From Ruminiclostridium sufflavum DSM 19573 (GTDB lineage Bacteria > Bacillota > Clostridia > Acetivibrionales > DSM-1351), in NCBI RefSeq assembly GCF_003208175.1, contig NZ_QKMR01000010.1:62001-126000 (forward strand): DNA of 64,000 nucleotides, in the 5' to 3' direction. Made by a program: the position numbers and the translations under genes. Positions 34,018-43,394 of this stretch are shown one piece after another. How positions within the stretch are numbered: the stretch's first letter is position 1; each line of letters opens with the position of its first letter. The notes beneath the pieces were generated by a model, which saw nothing but the letters and a program-made list of their open reading frames with translations, was not told the origin of the DNA and did not search any database.

Positions 34018-34830
34018 TCAACCGTAAATATTGCCAAGCTCCCGAGCCCTTTTTGTACACTCGTTCATAGCTTGTATCACAGAATTTCTGAATCCGTTCA
34101 TCTCTAAAGCAGCAACAGCCTCAATAGTAGTTCCCGCAGGAGAGCATACCTGGTCTTTTAGTTCACCGGGATGCTTTCCTGTCTCAGCCACCATTTTTGC
34201 GCTGCCTGCAACTGCCTGCGATGCCAGCCTGTAAGCCGTTTGCCTTGGAATACCCGAAAGTACTGCCGCATCTGCCATTGCTTCAATCAACATAAAAATA
34301 TAAGCAGGACTGCTTGAAGTCAATGCAACCACCTCGCTCATAAGCCTCTCCTCCATACATTCAACCTTGCCCAATGCTCCTAGAATACTTACAGCATTAT
34401 TTATATCATCATCCTTAACACATCCGTCAAAGCTTATAAGTGTCATTCCTTCACCGATAATAGCCGGAGTATTCGGCAATGCCCTTATAACCTTTCTGCT
34501 TTCACCCAGTATACCCTTATATGTTTTCAACGGAATACCGGCGGCAATGCTTATAAAAACCTTGTCATATGAAAAGACATCCTTTATCTCTGATAATACC
34601 TTTTTAACTATATTGGGCTTAACAGCCAAAACTGTATAATCACATGCTTTTACCACTTCAATTGAATCGGCTGCCGCATTTATGCCTGTTTCCCTGCAAA
34701 GAAGATTCAACTTTTGCTTATCCACATCGTATACAAAAATATCTGAAGGTGTAACAATTTCAGCTTTTATTATTCCTTTTATCATCGCCGAGCCCATTGC
34801 ACCGGTTCCTATAAAACCTATTTTATTCAT
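34018..34830 (-). CDS. proC: Pyrroline-5-carboxylate reductase
   Basis: 270 residues. NAD(P)H-dependent last step of proline synthesis. The Rossmann start IGFIGTGAMGSAMIKGI and the signature near the C-terminus (DQVCSPAGTTIEAVAALEMNGFRNSVIQA) are both present. Length normal. It begins the proC-rnhA-nudix-spoIIM series on the minus strand. Confidence 0.96.
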   Translation of the reverse strand: MNKIGFIGTGAMGSAMIKGIIKAEIVTPSDIFVYDVDKQKLNLLCRETGINAAADSIEVVKACDYTVLAVKPNIVKKVLSEIKDVFSYDKVFISIAAGIPLKTYKGILGESRKVIRALPNTPAIIGEGMTLISFDGCVKDDDINNAVSILGALGKVECMEERLMSEVVALTSSSPAYIFMLIEAMADAAVLSGIPRQTAYRLASQAVAGSAKMVAETGKHPGELKDQVCSPAGTTIEAVAALEMNGFRNSVIQAMNECTKRARELGNIYG

Positions 34831-34970
34831 AGCTTTTTTCTCCTTACCTGCTTTTATTTGTAATAATACTATTATAATACTAATTACAGGTAAAATGCTA
34901 GCAGCCTGTAAGACTATACCTGAAAGAATTAAAAATTATCGCGGGCCGGAAAAAAGGAAGCAAATAAAAT

Positions 34971-34994
34971 GACACAGGTCATACAGCCTGTGCC
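34971..34994 (-). terminator. Terminator after the LctP-family gene
   Basis: On the minus strand, GGCACAGG-ctgtatga-CCTGTGTC followed by ATTTTATTT. A G-U pair makes it stable only in minus-strand RNA. Confidence 0.7.
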
Positions 34995-35053
34995 ACAATA
35001 TAATCTTCCCAATATAAGCTAAAAATCCCGAATTTATTTTCAATACATAAGCT

Positions 35054-36649
35054 TTATATGCTTATACCTATCTTTAATAGCATTAATGCATACAATGAAG
35101 TTATTATTATCAGTATCAGGGCAAATACAAAGGCCATCTTAATTACCTTGTTTTCTTCACCCAGCTTGTCAATCGAGGCTGCCGCATTCTGAAGCTTTGC
35201 CGGAGATATGACACTTGCCAGACCGCCGCCGAAAGCCAAAGCCGCCGTAACTATTATTAACCCGTTTGTTCCCAGATTTAATTTAGTCGCTGTCTCCATT
35301 GTATAGTTGGCAAACATTGCAATAGTAGAAGCTTCACTGCCGGAAATAAATCCTCCGAACATCCCTATAAAGCCTGTAATAAATCCATAAGCATTGTCAA
35401 ACGCGTTAGCAGAAACATCCGCCAATACTCTTATCATACTGCTTGTCTCATATTTCATTGACTCAATACTCCAGCCGGAATAGTTCATTATTTCCCCTAT
35501 TGCAAAGAAAATCGCGGCAGAGAAAACAGGTCTTGGAGCTCTTTTCCACCATACCTTTACAGAAGCCTTTACTTCTGAAAGCTTTGGCTTCATAACAAGC
35601 ATTGACAAAAAGACTGCTACTGCAATCCATGTATAAGCATTCCACAAGGCTCTCGTTGCAATAGGCTTTCCGTCTACAGCAATACCGCTTATGGGCAGCT
35701 TCAGATTATACAGAAAATCATATACGGACCTTGGAAGATTCAGCGCCAGAATAAGTCCCACCAAGATAATCCACGGGCTCAAAGCCTTCCAAAGAGGATA
35801 CTGCTTCTCATATGCCTTTTCCTCTTCTGTCAGCTTGCTCCTGTCAAACAGCTTTTTACCCGTCAATTTCAGGTAAAGAGCCATAACCAGTATTACAGCA
35901 ATACCGCAAAGCACACCTGTCAGGGTTACTAAATTGTCAACCTTATTTGTAAAATATGCAACAACGGCAATAGTACCGCCTGTCACTATACATGGCAGGA
36001 AGCCCTCTTTTATTCCCTTCCATTTGCCCACAATATATAACATGCAGAAACCAATCAAGGTTGATACCAGCGGCAGGAAATAGTAAAAAACACTGCCCGC
36101 CTGTGAAGGGGTTATTTCCTTGCCGGGGCCTAAAAATCTGTTTGCGAAATCCAGAAAGGCAACCAGCGGAGCACCCAGTAATGAATATGTGCAAAGCGAA
36201 TCATATCCTATGGCAGGCAAGCCTATTGCAACAGTTGTCGAATATCCCATAGCCAAAAGAATTGGCGGCAGCAGGGAAACAGGTGTTGCTCCCACGGATA
36301 CCATCAGGGTTCCGAATCCGATATTTATCATCATTATCTGAACAGCCTTATTATCACTTGAAATTGTCTTTATCAGTATGATAATTCTCTTCAACGCCCC
36401 TGTTTTTTCCATATATGCCATCATAAACAAGGAAGTCAGAACAATCAATGAAACTGGAAAGGATCTGAGAATTCCCGATGCCGTAGATTTAAGAACTACT
36501 TCAAGGGAGGTTCTGAAAAAAAGAACAGCAACTGCCGAAACACAAAGCCAGCCAACGATACCGCTGACATCCGCCGACTTTTTAAAAATTACAAGCATAC
36601 ATACTATTACCGCTATAGGTAACAATGTCAATAATAACTGACCTACCAT
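35054..36649 (-). CDS. L-lactate permease (LctP) family transporter
   Basis: 531 residues with about 13 membrane segments. Family blocks include GFGTLMVSVGATPVSLLPPILLAMGYS, GLPAIGYDSLCTYSLLGAPLVA and GFIGMFGGFISGSEASTIAMF. LctP proteins import L-lactate or glycolate by proton symport; the substrate here is unproven, and no lactate dehydrogenase is adjacent. I chose ATG 36649, nine bases after GGAGG, over an upstream Met at 36679 that lies before that site. Confidence 0.88.
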   Translation of the reverse strand: MVGQLLLTLLPIAVIVCMLVIFKKSADVSGIVGWLCVSAVAVLFFRTSLEVVLKSTASGILRSFPVSLIVLTSLFMMAYMEKTGALKRIIILIKTISSDNKAVQIMMINIGFGTLMVSVGATPVSLLPPILLAMGYSTTVAIGLPAIGYDSLCTYSLLGAPLVAFLDFANRFLGPGKEITPSQAGSVFYYFLPLVSTLIGFCMLYIVGKWKGIKEGFLPCIVTGGTIAVVAYFTNKVDNLVTLTGVLCGIAVILVMALYLKLTGKKLFDRSKLTEEEKAYEKQYPLWKALSPWIILVGLILALNLPRSVYDFLYNLKLPISGIAVDGKPIATRALWNAYTWIAVAVFLSMLVMKPKLSEVKASVKVWWKRAPRPVFSAAIFFAIGEIMNYSGWSIESMKYETSSMIRVLADVSANAFDNAYGFITGFIGMFGGFISGSEASTIAMFANYTMETATKLNLGTNGLIIVTAALAFGGGLASVISPAKLQNAAASIDKLGEENKVIKMAFVFALILIIITSLYALMLLKIGISI

Positions 36650-36691
36650 TTTAACCGTCCTCCGTAAATAAAATTTCACACCGTTTTACAA

Positions 36692-36723
36692 AAAGTCAAT
36701 TACTGTCTTCTTGTAATTAACTT
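36692..36723. repeat. MITE-like repeat, minimal (copy 8)
   Basis: A 32-bp palindrome: AAAGTCAATTAC and GTAATTAACTTT separated by eight bases. Only the two termini remain. It lies just upstream of the LctP gene. Confidence 0.75.
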
Positions 36724-36757
36724 TGCTTCAGACACTATTTTAATACAAATTATTATA

Positions 36758-36793
36758 AAAATAAAGTGTAATTTAATAATTACACTTTATTTT
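36758..36793 (-). terminator. Terminator after the lysozyme-like gene
   Basis: A perfect 16-bp stem, AAAATAAAGTGTAATT (36758-36773) with its complement (36778-36793), four-base loop. It lies 18 bp past the stop of the minus-strand gene. Confidence 0.75.
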
Positions 36794-36810
36794 GACATTA
36801 ATATTGAAAT

Positions 36811-37800
36811 CTATCTTCCGGCTTTGCATTCATATAATCTGGAAATAATCTGATAATACTTATATGTCTCCTCGGCATACTTTTCCTTTGTTTTAACGGG
36901 ACCTATTGTTTTAGCAATATTTGATTGGTTATACTCTTCTAATATTTTATGTAGCTGTTTTTCGTCCAGCTTGCTCAAATCAATGTCTTTATTTCCTGTC
37001 AGGGTTATAGCCCTTGCCCTCAGCTGAACCGCGCAAAAATACACAGCCTGGTTGGGGTTCTGAAGCATTTTCCTTATTTCATCATCGGTCTTACCGGCAA
37101 TTATTGAAGCCTTTCCATGAACGGTATTTTCATTAAACCGGACATTTTCAATGCCTATCTGGCAAAGGCCCATAGACTTACCGCCTATAAAATTAATACC
37201 GTCAAGAAGATCCTCCTGCCCCAGAAACATCATTTCTCTAAATAATACTGATGTAACTAATGCCTTTGGCATTTTCTGAGCTTTTGCCGTTTTTTCTATT
37301 ACCGTATCCAGCTCTTTCAGAGCGTCCATTGTATACTCATAATTAAAAATATAATAAATTCCAAATTTTTTATTTCTGTATGAATCCGCTTGAACCTGAT
37401 TTTTTAATTCGTCTGATATGCTTTGATATTTCCTGCATTCTTCAATATAATCATTTATTGATACAGGTATGTCTTTTTTCTTGTTTTCCAGCAGCAAGTA
37501 ATCTTTTCTGTCTTTTTCACCGTCTGAGGAGGTGCTTTCTTCAGATACCTTAACAGCATCCTGCTGGTATACTATATTATTAACAGAATAACCCGCGGTA
37601 TTCTCATAAGAGTAATCATCGCTCAAGGTGCCAATCTCCCCGAACATGTACTTCATTTCTTTTTCTTTTATCGATTCTGCTTTTTCATCAATAAACCCGG
37701 TTATATTAAAAATACTGTTTGCAATATAAAGCATTATACAACATATCATTAGCGCAATTAAAGAAAAAGAAGCTTTTCTCTTTAACCTGTATATTTTCAT
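36811..37800 (-). CDS. Membrane-anchored lysozyme/transglycosylase-like protein
   Basis: 329 residues. A basic N-terminus and one membrane segment (about 11-33, FSLIALMICCIMLYIANSIF) are followed by a Ser/Asp/Lys-rich linker and an extracytoplasmic helical domain. There PKALVTSVLFREMMFLGQED and FIGGKSMGLCQIGIENVRF resemble the catalytic-Glu and GxxGxxQI motifs of goose-lysozyme or SLT-type transglycosylases. The putative catalytic Glu is in FREMM. A role in cell-wall turnover is inferred; the match is partial. GGAGG precedes the ATG. Confidence 0.65.
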   Translation of the reverse strand: MKIYRLKRKASFSLIALMICCIMLYIANSIFNITGFIDEKAESIKEKEMKYMFGEIGTLSDDYSYENTAGYSVNNIVYQQDAVKVSEESTSSDGEKDRKDYLLLENKKKDIPVSINDYIEECRKYQSISDELKNQVQADSYRNKKFGIYYIFNYEYTMDALKELDTVIEKTAKAQKMPKALVTSVLFREMMFLGQEDLLDGINFIGGKSMGLCQIGIENVRFNENTVHGKASIIAGKTDDEIRKMLQNPNQAVYFCAVQLRARAITLTGNKDIDLSKLDEKQLHKILEEYNQSNIAKTIGPVKTKEKYAEETYKYYQIISRLYECKAGR

Positions 37801-38052
37801 AATATTTTACGTCCTCCATTAATGCATCAATCAAAATATATACCAAAAGTTAAATACTTACAATGTTCTTCTCTAATCCCCTTAATTGTTATACATATAA
37901 ATCAACTATTTGTCAATTATTTAAAACATTCAAAAAACACAAAAAAGCAGTTTCTGATATTAATTATATTCATATTCAATAGAAAAGGTGAGTTTTCCTT
38001 TCATCTGTTCAATATTCCTCAATTCCTTGTATTTCCTATGTTTTATGGCTAA

Positions 38053-38100
38053 AAAATACACAAAAAGCAATGGTAAATCCCATTGCTTTTTGTGTATTTT
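38053..38100 (-). terminator. Strong terminator after the beta-CASP gene
   Basis: A perfect 21-bp stem (38053-38073 with 38080-38100) with a six-base loop; on the minus strand it ends in a U-run (GTATTTTTTAG). Confidence 0.88.
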
Positions 38101-38160
38101 CGCCTGAAATTCTTAACCCAGATAGAATATAGTTTTTTCAGGCAATAGTGATTGACTTTT
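38101..38160. repeat. MITE-like repeat fragment (copy 9)
   Basis: CGCCTGAAA and TTTTCAGGC flank a short centre, then CAATAGTGATTGACTTTT, a diverged terminus. It lies between the strong terminator and the stop of the beta-CASP gene. The remaining gap 37801-38052 has no gene. Confidence 0.55.
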
Positions 38161-38213
38161 TTAACTTTTTGATAAAAAACATGCAGTGCTCCTGCAAAAA
38201 ATAAAAATCTTGT

Positions 38214-39845
38214 TTATTTTAGTGCCTCAAGAAATGCCTTTTCTATCAGCTTTAATTTTGCCGCAACCTCATCAATTTCAACATCCGATTTTTCTTGCTT
38301 TAAGTCAGTTTTAAGAATTTGTGCCAACTCATTGAACTCTTCTTTCAAATTCTCAAGCATATTAACAACGGTAAGCCTCTTGAACTTATGCTGCAGCTCG
38401 GCGCTCGGAACATTTTCGTATACTTTGTCGGTACTTACAACAAAGCTGTCACCTCTGGCCGGAATAATACATTGAATTCCAAATTCCCCGGTAATTGTCT
38501 CCGCAAATACAGGCATTGTTTCCTTTTCACCGTGAACAATAAATACTTTTTTAGGCTTGCGGTTGAAGCTTCCTATCCACGATAGCAGGCCTTCCTTATC
38601 AGCATGTCCTGAAAATCCGTCTATCACTTCAATTCTGGCATTAACAGATATTTCCTCCCCAAATATCTTTACCTTTGGAGCTCCGTCAATAATTCTTCTT
38701 CCCAGACTGCCTTCTGCCTGATACCCCACAAACAGGACGGTAGAATCCTTTCTCCAGAGATTGTGCTTGAGGTGATGCTTAATTCTGCCCGCATCACACA
38801 TTCCGCTGGCAGAAATTATTATAATACTGTCCTTCCTTTCATTCAGCTTTCTTGATTCTTCCGGAGATTTGGTAAACTGAAGTGTCGGAAAATCCAGAGG
38901 ATTGTCTCCGTTAGCTATGTATGCCTTCGCTTCCTCATCAAAGCAGTCCAGATTTTCTCTGAATATTTGTGTCGCGGATGTTGCCAGAGGACTATCTACA
39001 AAAACCGGTAAATCCAATATTTTATTGACCTTATCACTGAAAACATCCATATACTTGTTTAATTCATATATGATTTCCTGAGTTCTGCCGACAGCAAAGG
39101 AAGGAATAACAACATTGCCTCCCATTGCAACAGTCTCTGTAATTATGTTTATAAATTTTTCTATTCTTTCAGCGCCCTGCTTATGGGAATGCAGCCTGTC
39201 GCCATATGTTGATTCAACAACCAGATAATCGGCATCACTTATTAAAGAGGGATCCTTTAAAATCGGCATATCCTTGTTTCCCAAATCGCCGCTGAATACT
39301 ATTTTTGTATCCTTTCCGCTTTCATTGACCCATATTTCTATTATGGAAGATCCCAGAATGTGCCCTGCATCGTTAAACCTCACCTTAACATCTTCGCTTA
39401 CTTTAGTGACTTCATCATACTTCACGCTTTTGAAGAGCCTCAGACAGTCCGTAGCTTCTTTTACAGTATAAATCGGTTTAACAGCTGACTTTCCGGCCCT
39501 TTGCCTTTTTCTGTTTGTCCACTCGTTTTCTGTCTCTTGAATATGCCCGCTGTCAGGCAGCATTATTCCGCAAAGCTGTACAGTTGCTTTTGTAGCATAA
39601 ATATCACCCTTGAAGCCATCCATATAAAGCTTTGGAATTCTGCCGCTGTGATCTATATGCGCATGAGACAAAAGCATAAAATCCAAGTCACCGGGATTAA
39701 AGGAGAAGGGCTCGGCATTTAAAATTGCTTCGTTTTTACTGCCCTGAAACATTCCGCAATCAACCAGAAACTTTGTTTCCCTCGTTTCAACCAAATAGCA
39801 TGAACCTGTTACCGTTTCCGCTGCTCCTAGAAAAGTAATATTCAT
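38214..39845 (-). CDS. MBL-fold beta-CASP RNA-processing exonuclease-like protein
   Basis: 543 residues. The metallo-beta-lactamase core is MNITFLGAAETVTGSCYLV with HxHxDH in LLSHAHIDHSGRIP. Further metal ligands are in FNDAGHILGSS and VFSGDLGNKD. The beta-CASP insert contains VESTYGDR and DSPLATSATQIF, then GFSGHADKEGL and VHGEKE. Family members (CPSF73/Ysh1-like) cut RNA; the bacterial target is unknown. The C-terminal ~60 residues are helical and charged. ATG 39845 follows GAGGTG; an upstream Met is less likely. Confidence 0.92.
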   Translation of the reverse strand: MNITFLGAAETVTGSCYLVETRETKFLVDCGMFQGSKNEAILNAEPFSFNPGDLDFMLLSHAHIDHSGRIPKLYMDGFKGDIYATKATVQLCGIMLPDSGHIQETENEWTNRKRQRAGKSAVKPIYTVKEATDCLRLFKSVKYDEVTKVSEDVKVRFNDAGHILGSSIIEIWVNESGKDTKIVFSGDLGNKDMPILKDPSLISDADYLVVESTYGDRLHSHKQGAERIEKFINIITETVAMGGNVVIPSFAVGRTQEIIYELNKYMDVFSDKVNKILDLPVFVDSPLATSATQIFRENLDCFDEEAKAYIANGDNPLDFPTLQFTKSPEESRKLNERKDSIIIISASGMCDAGRIKHHLKHNLWRKDSTVLFVGYQAEGSLGRRIIDGAPKVKIFGEEISVNARIEVIDGFSGHADKEGLLSWIGSFNRKPKKVFIVHGEKETMPVFAETITGEFGIQCIIPARGDSFVVSTDKVYENVPSAELQHKFKRLTVVNMLENLKEEFNELAQILKTDLKQEKSDVEIDEVAAKLKLIEKAFLEALK

Positions 39846-39977
39846 AACAGCACCTCGATTCAAAAATTTTAAATAATATAATATTTAATAGACAAATATT
39901 TTCATCCGTTTTATACGGATTTAATTCTGCATCTCAATAACAAAATCCTTCTTGATTATATATTTAAGTACTAATAT

Positions 39978-40988
39978 TCACTTCTTTATAAATAATTCGA
40001 CCAGCTTTACACAGTTTTTTAAATCTTCCATGCTGACCATTTCTGCAGGGGAATGGGTATATCTGCAAGGTATCGAAACTCCACCGCATGGCACTCCAGC
40101 ACCTGCTGCCTGAATTGCCCCCGGATCGCTTCCTCCTCTGTCCAGCAATTCCAGCGTATACGGAATATTATTGCTGCCTGCCAGTTCCTCAAGCTCTCTG
40201 CGTATCTGCGGATGAGCGATATAAGCGCTGTCCTTTACTTTAATCGCAGGCCCTGCGCCAAGCTTCACCTCTCTGCTTCTGCACTGAGGTGTATCCCCTG
40301 AAAATGTAACATCAACAGCAATGGCACAATCCGGCATTATACCGAATGCTGCGGTTTTCGCTCCTCTCAGTCCTACCTCCTCCTGTGTCGTAAAAACATA
40401 ATAAACCTCATTATCTGTTTTAGGCTGTGCCTTAATCACTTCAATCAATACAGCACATCCGCTTCTGTCATCCATCGCCTTTGAAATCATACGATCCCCA
40501 TTAACATAAAAATCTCCTGTAAAATTGGCCGCATCACCGATTCTTACCAGCTTCTCCGCTTCTTCTCTGCTTTTGCAGCCTATATCTATATACATTTTTT
40601 CCAGCTTAAGATTTTTATAATCCTCCAGCTGTTCTTCAGCATTTATGCAGCCTATTGTACCGTTTTTGAACCTGACCCTTTGAGCCAATGAATTAAAAGC
40701 TGACACACCGCCTAAATTCGAAAACCGGATGAAGCCTTTTTCATCAATAAAGGTAGCTATGACACCTATCTCATCCATATGTGCAGCCAGCATGATTTTT
40801 CTGCCGGGAAAAGCTCCTCCGGATTTTGCACTGCTTTTGCCCTTTTTTACGGCAATCAGGTTTCCCATAGCATCAATCTTTATTTCATCAACATATTTTT
40901 CGATTTCAGAAGTTATGACCTTCCTTATTTCTTCCTCATTTCCGGATACTCCAAAAGCTTGAGTAACCTTTCTCAATATATCCTGCAT
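39978..40988 (-). CDS. M42-family metalloaminopeptidase (copy 1)
   Basis: 336 residues. Dinuclear zinc/cobalt aminopeptidase of the M42 (FrvX/cellulase-M) family, forming tetrahedral complexes. Metal ligands and catalytic residues are visible: LAAHMDEIGVI, KAMDDRSGCAV, TTQEEVGLRGA, VDVTFSGDTP and CRYTHSPAEM. ATG 40988 follows GGAGG. It is last of three tandem paralogues on the minus strand. Confidence 0.94.
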   Translation of the reverse strand: MQDILRKVTQAFGVSGNEEEIRKVITSEIEKYVDEIKIDAMGNLIAVKKGKSSAKSGGAFPGRKIMLAAHMDEIGVIATFIDEKGFIRFSNLGGVSAFNSLAQRVRFKNGTIGCINAEEQLEDYKNLKLEKMYIDIGCKSREEAEKLVRIGDAANFTGDFYVNGDRMISKAMDDRSGCAVLIEVIKAQPKTDNEVYYVFTTQEEVGLRGAKTAAFGIMPDCAIAVDVTFSGDTPQCRSREVKLGAGPAIKVKDSAYIAHPQIRRELEELAGSNNIPYTLELLDRGGSDPGAIQAAGAGVPCGGVSIPCRYTHSPAEMVSMEDLKNCVKLVELFIKK

Positions 40989-41049
40989 GGCATCCTCCAA
41001 AATTATAAATTTTTATTATAATATTATAAATCTGAGCTAAACCGCATCA

Positions 41050-41136
41050 AAAGTCAATTACTATCGGCTAAAAAACCGATTTCATCGATTGATAATTTGG
41101 GTTTGAGGCTGAAGCCTCCTGAAGTTAATTGACTTT
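41050..41136. repeat. MITE-like repeat, internally deleted (copy 10)
   Basis: 87 bp with termini AAAGTCAATTAC and TTAATTGACTTT; opposite orientation to copies 7 and 11. It keeps one half (CCGATTTCATCG, GGGTTTGAGGCTGAAGCCTCC) and has lost the other. It supplies the last four codons and the stop of the middle M42 gene. Confidence 0.82.
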
Positions 41137-42180
41137 AGTCAGATTTTTCAGAAACTCCCTATCCCTGTTCATTTCGTTTAATGCTGCAAGGGTAAGCCTT
41201 TCAACACTTTCAAAATCACTTCTGCTCATAACAGAAACCGGTGAATGAATATATCTGCAAGGTACGGATATCGACGCCGTCTTAACCCCTGTGCCGGTTC
41301 TCTGTATCTGCCCCGCATCATTTCCCCCTGTGGTGGTTTGCTTGTATTGAAATCTGATGTTGTTTTTTTTCGCAACCCCGCTTAAAAAGCTTACCATTTC
41401 TTTATCACAATAGCAGGTTCTGTCCACTATTGTAAGCGCGGCACCGTTTCCCAATATTGTTGAGCATTCATAAGGCTCAACCTCCGGAACATCGGCACAG
41501 GTTGTTCCCTCCAGAACTAATGCCACATCAGGCATAACCCTGTAGGCTGCAACCTGAGCACCTCTTAGTCCTACCTCCTCCTGTACGGTAAAGCATACAT
41601 ACATGTCAAAATCAAAGCTGTGCTTTAAAACTTCAATCAGTACCGCACACCCAACTCTGTCATCAAGTGCCTTTGCTTTTATACAGTCCCTTCCCAGCTC
41701 TGTAAATTCACTGTCAAAGGATATGAATTCTCCGAGAGGAGCCAGCTTTTCCGCTTCCTCCTTTGAATCGGCACCTATATCAATGTATAAATTTTTTATC
41801 TTTGTAATTTTATTTCTTTCATCCTTATCCTGCTGATGAATAGGCTTTGAACCTATTACACCGGCCAGCCTCTTTTTTCCCGCAGCTACCCTTTTCCCCG
41901 GGAGTATTCTGTCGTCTATTCCTCCCACCGCCTTAAACTTGACAAAGCCCTTTTCCGTATGACCGGATACAATAAACCCCACCTCGTCCATATGTGCCGA
42001 AAGCATAACCTTCAGCTTTTCCTGCTTACTGCTTTTACCGCTTTTATATGCGATAATATTTCCGATGGAATCAACCTTTATTGAGTCACACAAATTATTT
42101 ATTTTATTAAGGATAAAATCTCTCACTTCTTTTTCATTTCCTGAAACACCGTTTAAATCTGTCAGCTCTTTTATAAGCAT
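41125..42180 (-). CDS. M42-family metalloaminopeptidase (copy 2)
   Basis: 351 residues with the M42 ligand set: LSAHMDEVGFI, KALDDRVGCAV, TVQEEVGLRGA, LVLEGTTCADVPE and CRYIHSPVSV. The Glu in LVLEG stands where copies 1 and 3 have Asp. ATG 42180 follows GGGAGG at the end of leader D; the open frame upstream is leader sequence, not protein. The C-terminal Thr-Lys-Val-Asn and the stop are encoded by repeat copy 10, so the natural end of the gene was probably altered. Confidence 0.93.
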   Translation of the reverse strand: MLIKELTDLNGVSGNEKEVRDFILNKINNLCDSIKVDSIGNIIAYKSGKSSKQEKLKVMLSAHMDEVGFIVSGHTEKGFVKFKAVGGIDDRILPGKRVAAGKKRLAGVIGSKPIHQQDKDERNKITKIKNLYIDIGADSKEEAEKLAPLGEFISFDSEFTELGRDCIKAKALDDRVGCAVLIEVLKHSFDFDMYVCFTVQEEVGLRGAQVAAYRVMPDVALVLEGTTCADVPEVEPYECSTILGNGAALTIVDRTCYCDKEMVSFLSGVAKKNNIRFQYKQTTTGGNDAGQIQRTGTGVKTASISVPCRYIHSPVSVMSRSDFESVERLTLAALNEMNRDREFLKNLTKVN

Positions 42181-42336
42181 ATTGACCTCCCATACCAAGT
42201 TACGGCATAAAAATTTAGTAAAGCCTTCTGTGGAGAACCTCTGCTTTACAGAGGCACACATCAATTTTTAATATATACCTACACACACGTCAAAAACCAC
42301 TTGCGGTTTTTGCAGCTGAAAATGCACTATGCTTGT
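42181..42336 (-). promoter_or_regulatory. Long structured leader D upstream of M42 copy 2
   Basis: Minus-strand homologue of leader B over about 155 nt, beginning 14 bases after the stop of M42 copy 3. Stems visible are CAAAAACC-gcaagt-GGTTTTTG (42291-42312), CCTCTG-taaag-CAGAGG, and ATGCC-gtaactt-GGTAT next to GGGAGG. The stems at the last two positions differ in sequence from leader B but still pair. No known riboswitch class recognised. Confidence 0.6.
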
Positions 42337-42350
42337 GCCTTTTCCAGCCT

Positions 42351-43394
42351 TCAAGCCAGTTTCTCCAACTGTATGCTGCTTATCTTTGCAAACTCTGCCG
42401 CAAGCCTTGCGGTATATTTTATATCCTCGATGCTTACTGTCTCAACCGCAGTGTGCATATATCTGACAGGAACAGAAAGCAAAGCCGTCGGAATACCGGT
42501 TCTGCTGACCTGCGTGGCCCATGCCTCTGTTCCTGTATCTCCTGCCTCAACCATTTTCTGGCAAGGAATAGAATATTCCTTGCCTAATTCAAACATTTTA
42601 TTGACCATTCCAGGATGCAAATTTGGACCTATTGAAATCTCCGGCCCCTTGCCCGGTGTTGAAGAACAGTCCTTTGACAAATCAGGGATATCACCATGAC
42701 AGGTGTCTATAACAATAGCCGCATCAGGCAAAAGCGCATATGAAGCGGTTTTCACACCAACCATAGAGGTTTCCTCCTGGGTTGAAGCCACAAATATAAT
42801 ATCATTTTCATGATTAAAATCCTTTAAAATCTCCAGAATCTCCAGCAGGCACACAACACTGGCCCTGTTGTCAAATGCTTTTCCGCTTGCTTTTGAATCA
42901 TTCATAACGGAAACCTTTGATTTAAACGAAACGGTATCTCCCACAGAAACGAGCTTTTTCAGCTCTTCCCCGCCGTATCCTGTGTCTACATATAAATCAC
43001 TGATTTTAAGAGCCTTACCGGCATCCTCGGCTTTCAAAAGATGCGGCGGAGTAGCACCTATTATGCCTGTTATATTCTGTTTACCGTGAATTACAACCTC
43101 CTGTGCCAATAAAATTTTGCTGTCTATCCCGCCTACGTTCACAATTCCAATAAAGCCCTTATCATCAATTGACCTTACTAAAAAGCCTATTTCATCAAGA
43201 TGCGCTGTTATCATAAGCTTTTTTGCCTTCTCATCAGTGCCTTTTTTCAGACATCTGACATTAAAAAACCTGTCAACCTCTACATGGGCTGAATAGCCCT
43301 TGAACAAATCTGCCACTTTTTCGGCAGCATCCTTTTCAAATCCGGCAACAGCAACAGTCTCTGATAAATATTTCAGTTTTTCAATTATATTCAT
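42351..43394 (-). CDS. M42-family metalloaminopeptidase (copy 3)
   Basis: 347 residues, M42 family: ITAHLDEIGFLV, KAFDNRASVVCL, STQEETSMVGVKTA, VIDTCHGDIPD and VRYMHTAVETV. It departs most from the family consensus: AHLDE for AHMDE, DNRAS for DDRxG and TAVE for SPxE around the metal site. First in order of the three tandem genes. Start ATG 43394 after GGAGAGAGG; an upstream ATG in frame at 43415 lies before that site. Confidence 0.93.
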   Translation of the reverse strand: MNIIEKLKYLSETVAVAGFEKDAAEKVADLFKGYSAHVEVDRFFNVRCLKKGTDEKAKKLMITAHLDEIGFLVRSIDDKGFIGIVNVGGIDSKILLAQEVVIHGKQNITGIIGATPPHLLKAEDAGKALKISDLYVDTGYGGEELKKLVSVGDTVSFKSKVSVMNDSKASGKAFDNRASVVCLLEILEILKDFNHENDIIFVASTQEETSMVGVKTASYALLPDAAIVIDTCHGDIPDLSKDCSSTPGKGPEISIGPNLHPGMVNKMFELGKEYSIPCQKMVEAGDTGTEAWATQVSRTGIPTALLSVPVRYMHTAVETVSIEDIKYTARLAAEFAKISSIQLEKLA

